A DNA stretch of 64,000 bases from Bradyrhizobium barranii subsp. apii. Lineage in GTDB: Bacteria; Pseudomonadota; Alphaproteobacteria; Rhizobiales; Xanthobacteraceae. Of the stretch, positions 63,867 to 64,000 are shown one piece after another. The notes beneath the pieces were generated by a model that did not search any database, was not told where the DNA came from, and saw nothing but the letters and a program-made list of their open reading frames with translations. A program made the position numbers and the translations under genes. The stretch is from contig NZ_CP096255.1 in the NCBI RefSeq assembly GCF_011516635.5, positions 7,438,501-7,502,500 on the forward strand. Reading direction: 5' to 3'. Each line of letters starts with the position of its first letter. Position 1 is the stretch's first letter.

Positions 63867-64000
63867 CTAACTCCGTCGCACCGGTCTCCTCAGTTCGTAC
63901 GCGATCTCCGCCCGGGTCATGCCGCAGTCCTGAAGCTCCCGGTCGCTCATGGCGGCGAGCTGGTACCGGGCCCGGGACCGTTCGCGCCTGATACGAACGA
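63867..64000 (-). CDS. DUF1127 protein, C-terminal part (cut by window edge)
   Basis: The minus-strand frame reads RIRRERSRARYQLAAMSDRE, then LQDCGMTRAEIAYELRRPVR and RS. The (M/L)SDRELxDxGxTRAEI core is the DUF1127 (YjiS-like) signature. The start is outside the window. These small basic proteins are linked to phosphate, carbon or RNA metabolism in rhizobia; no specific role can be given here. Confidence 0.85.
   Translation of the reverse strand, partial: VRIRRERSRARYQLAAMSDRELQDCGMTRAEIAYELRRPVRRS

Overview
The window reads as chromosomal DNA of a Bradyrhizobium-type alphaproteobacterium (Nitrobacteraceae). The evidence is high-GC dense coding, glyQ-glyS and ppdK in the same neighbourhood, DUF1236, DUF3096 and DUF1127 small proteins, a CcrM-type methyltransferase, an HWE-kinase bacteriophytochrome paired with a heme oxygenase, and several intergenic palindromic repeat families. 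The species assignment is inference; no rRNA or tRNA gene was seen.

Layout. 1-6.4 kb: end of nadB, nadC (NAD synthesis), a SleB-type cell-wall hydrolase, and pyruvate phosphate dikinase with a histone-H1-like Lys/Ala/Pro tail. 6.5-7.4 kb: two small envelope proteins. 7.44-16.63 kb: a pile of nested insertion sequences. An IS110-family element sitting in a REP-like palindrome is split by an IS5-like element (6-bp target duplication). That element in turn holds an IS91-like element (HUH transposase plus tyrosine recombinase), a second IS5-family transposase and two tandem IS701 copies. 16.7-29.2 kb: glyS-glyQ, an S49 peptidase, DUF2007 plus a small-domain methyltransferase, polyprenyl diphosphate synthase, an HxlR regulator with a second fabF, a LysE exporter, a His/Trp-rich secreted protein, an alpha/beta hydrolase and ispE. 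29.3-38.2 kb: a TPR protein, ETF-ubiquinone oxidoreductase, uracil-DNA glycosylase, a large membrane protein, rnhB, a VOC protein and a radical SAM protein ending in a clamp-binding-like motif. 38.4-45.7 kb: phosphoketolase followed by a frameshifted acetate kinase, a Gly-rich secreted protein, DUF155, a GT2-like protein and a MarR-GNAT fusion with a large operator palindrome. 45.66-49.29 kb: an IS630 element interrupted by a second copy of the IS91-like element. 49.5-55.96 kb: moaB, a zinc metallopeptidase, ccrM, a membrane protein, a divergent SDR/LysR pair and a glutathione S-transferase. 56.0-64.0 kb: two paralogous chemoreceptors (one with a C-terminal frameshift), bacteriophytochrome, heme oxygenase and the end of a DUF1127 gene.

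How the genes work together. nadB-nadC make nicotinate mononucleotide. Phosphoketolase and acetate kinase would convert sugar phosphates to acetate plus ATP, but ackA is broken as read. The heme oxygenase supplies biliverdin to the overlapping phytochrome kinase, and the two adjacent chemoreceptors share an upstream 26-bp motif. Much of what is unusual comes from mobile DNA: comparing the two IS91-like copies and the IS target duplications lets the order of insertion be read directly. No clearly new defence or biosynthetic system was found. The best candidates for follow-up are the dual-recombinase IS91-like element, the IS110 element inserted in a REP-like repeat, the PPDK tail and the shared chemoreceptor promoter motif.
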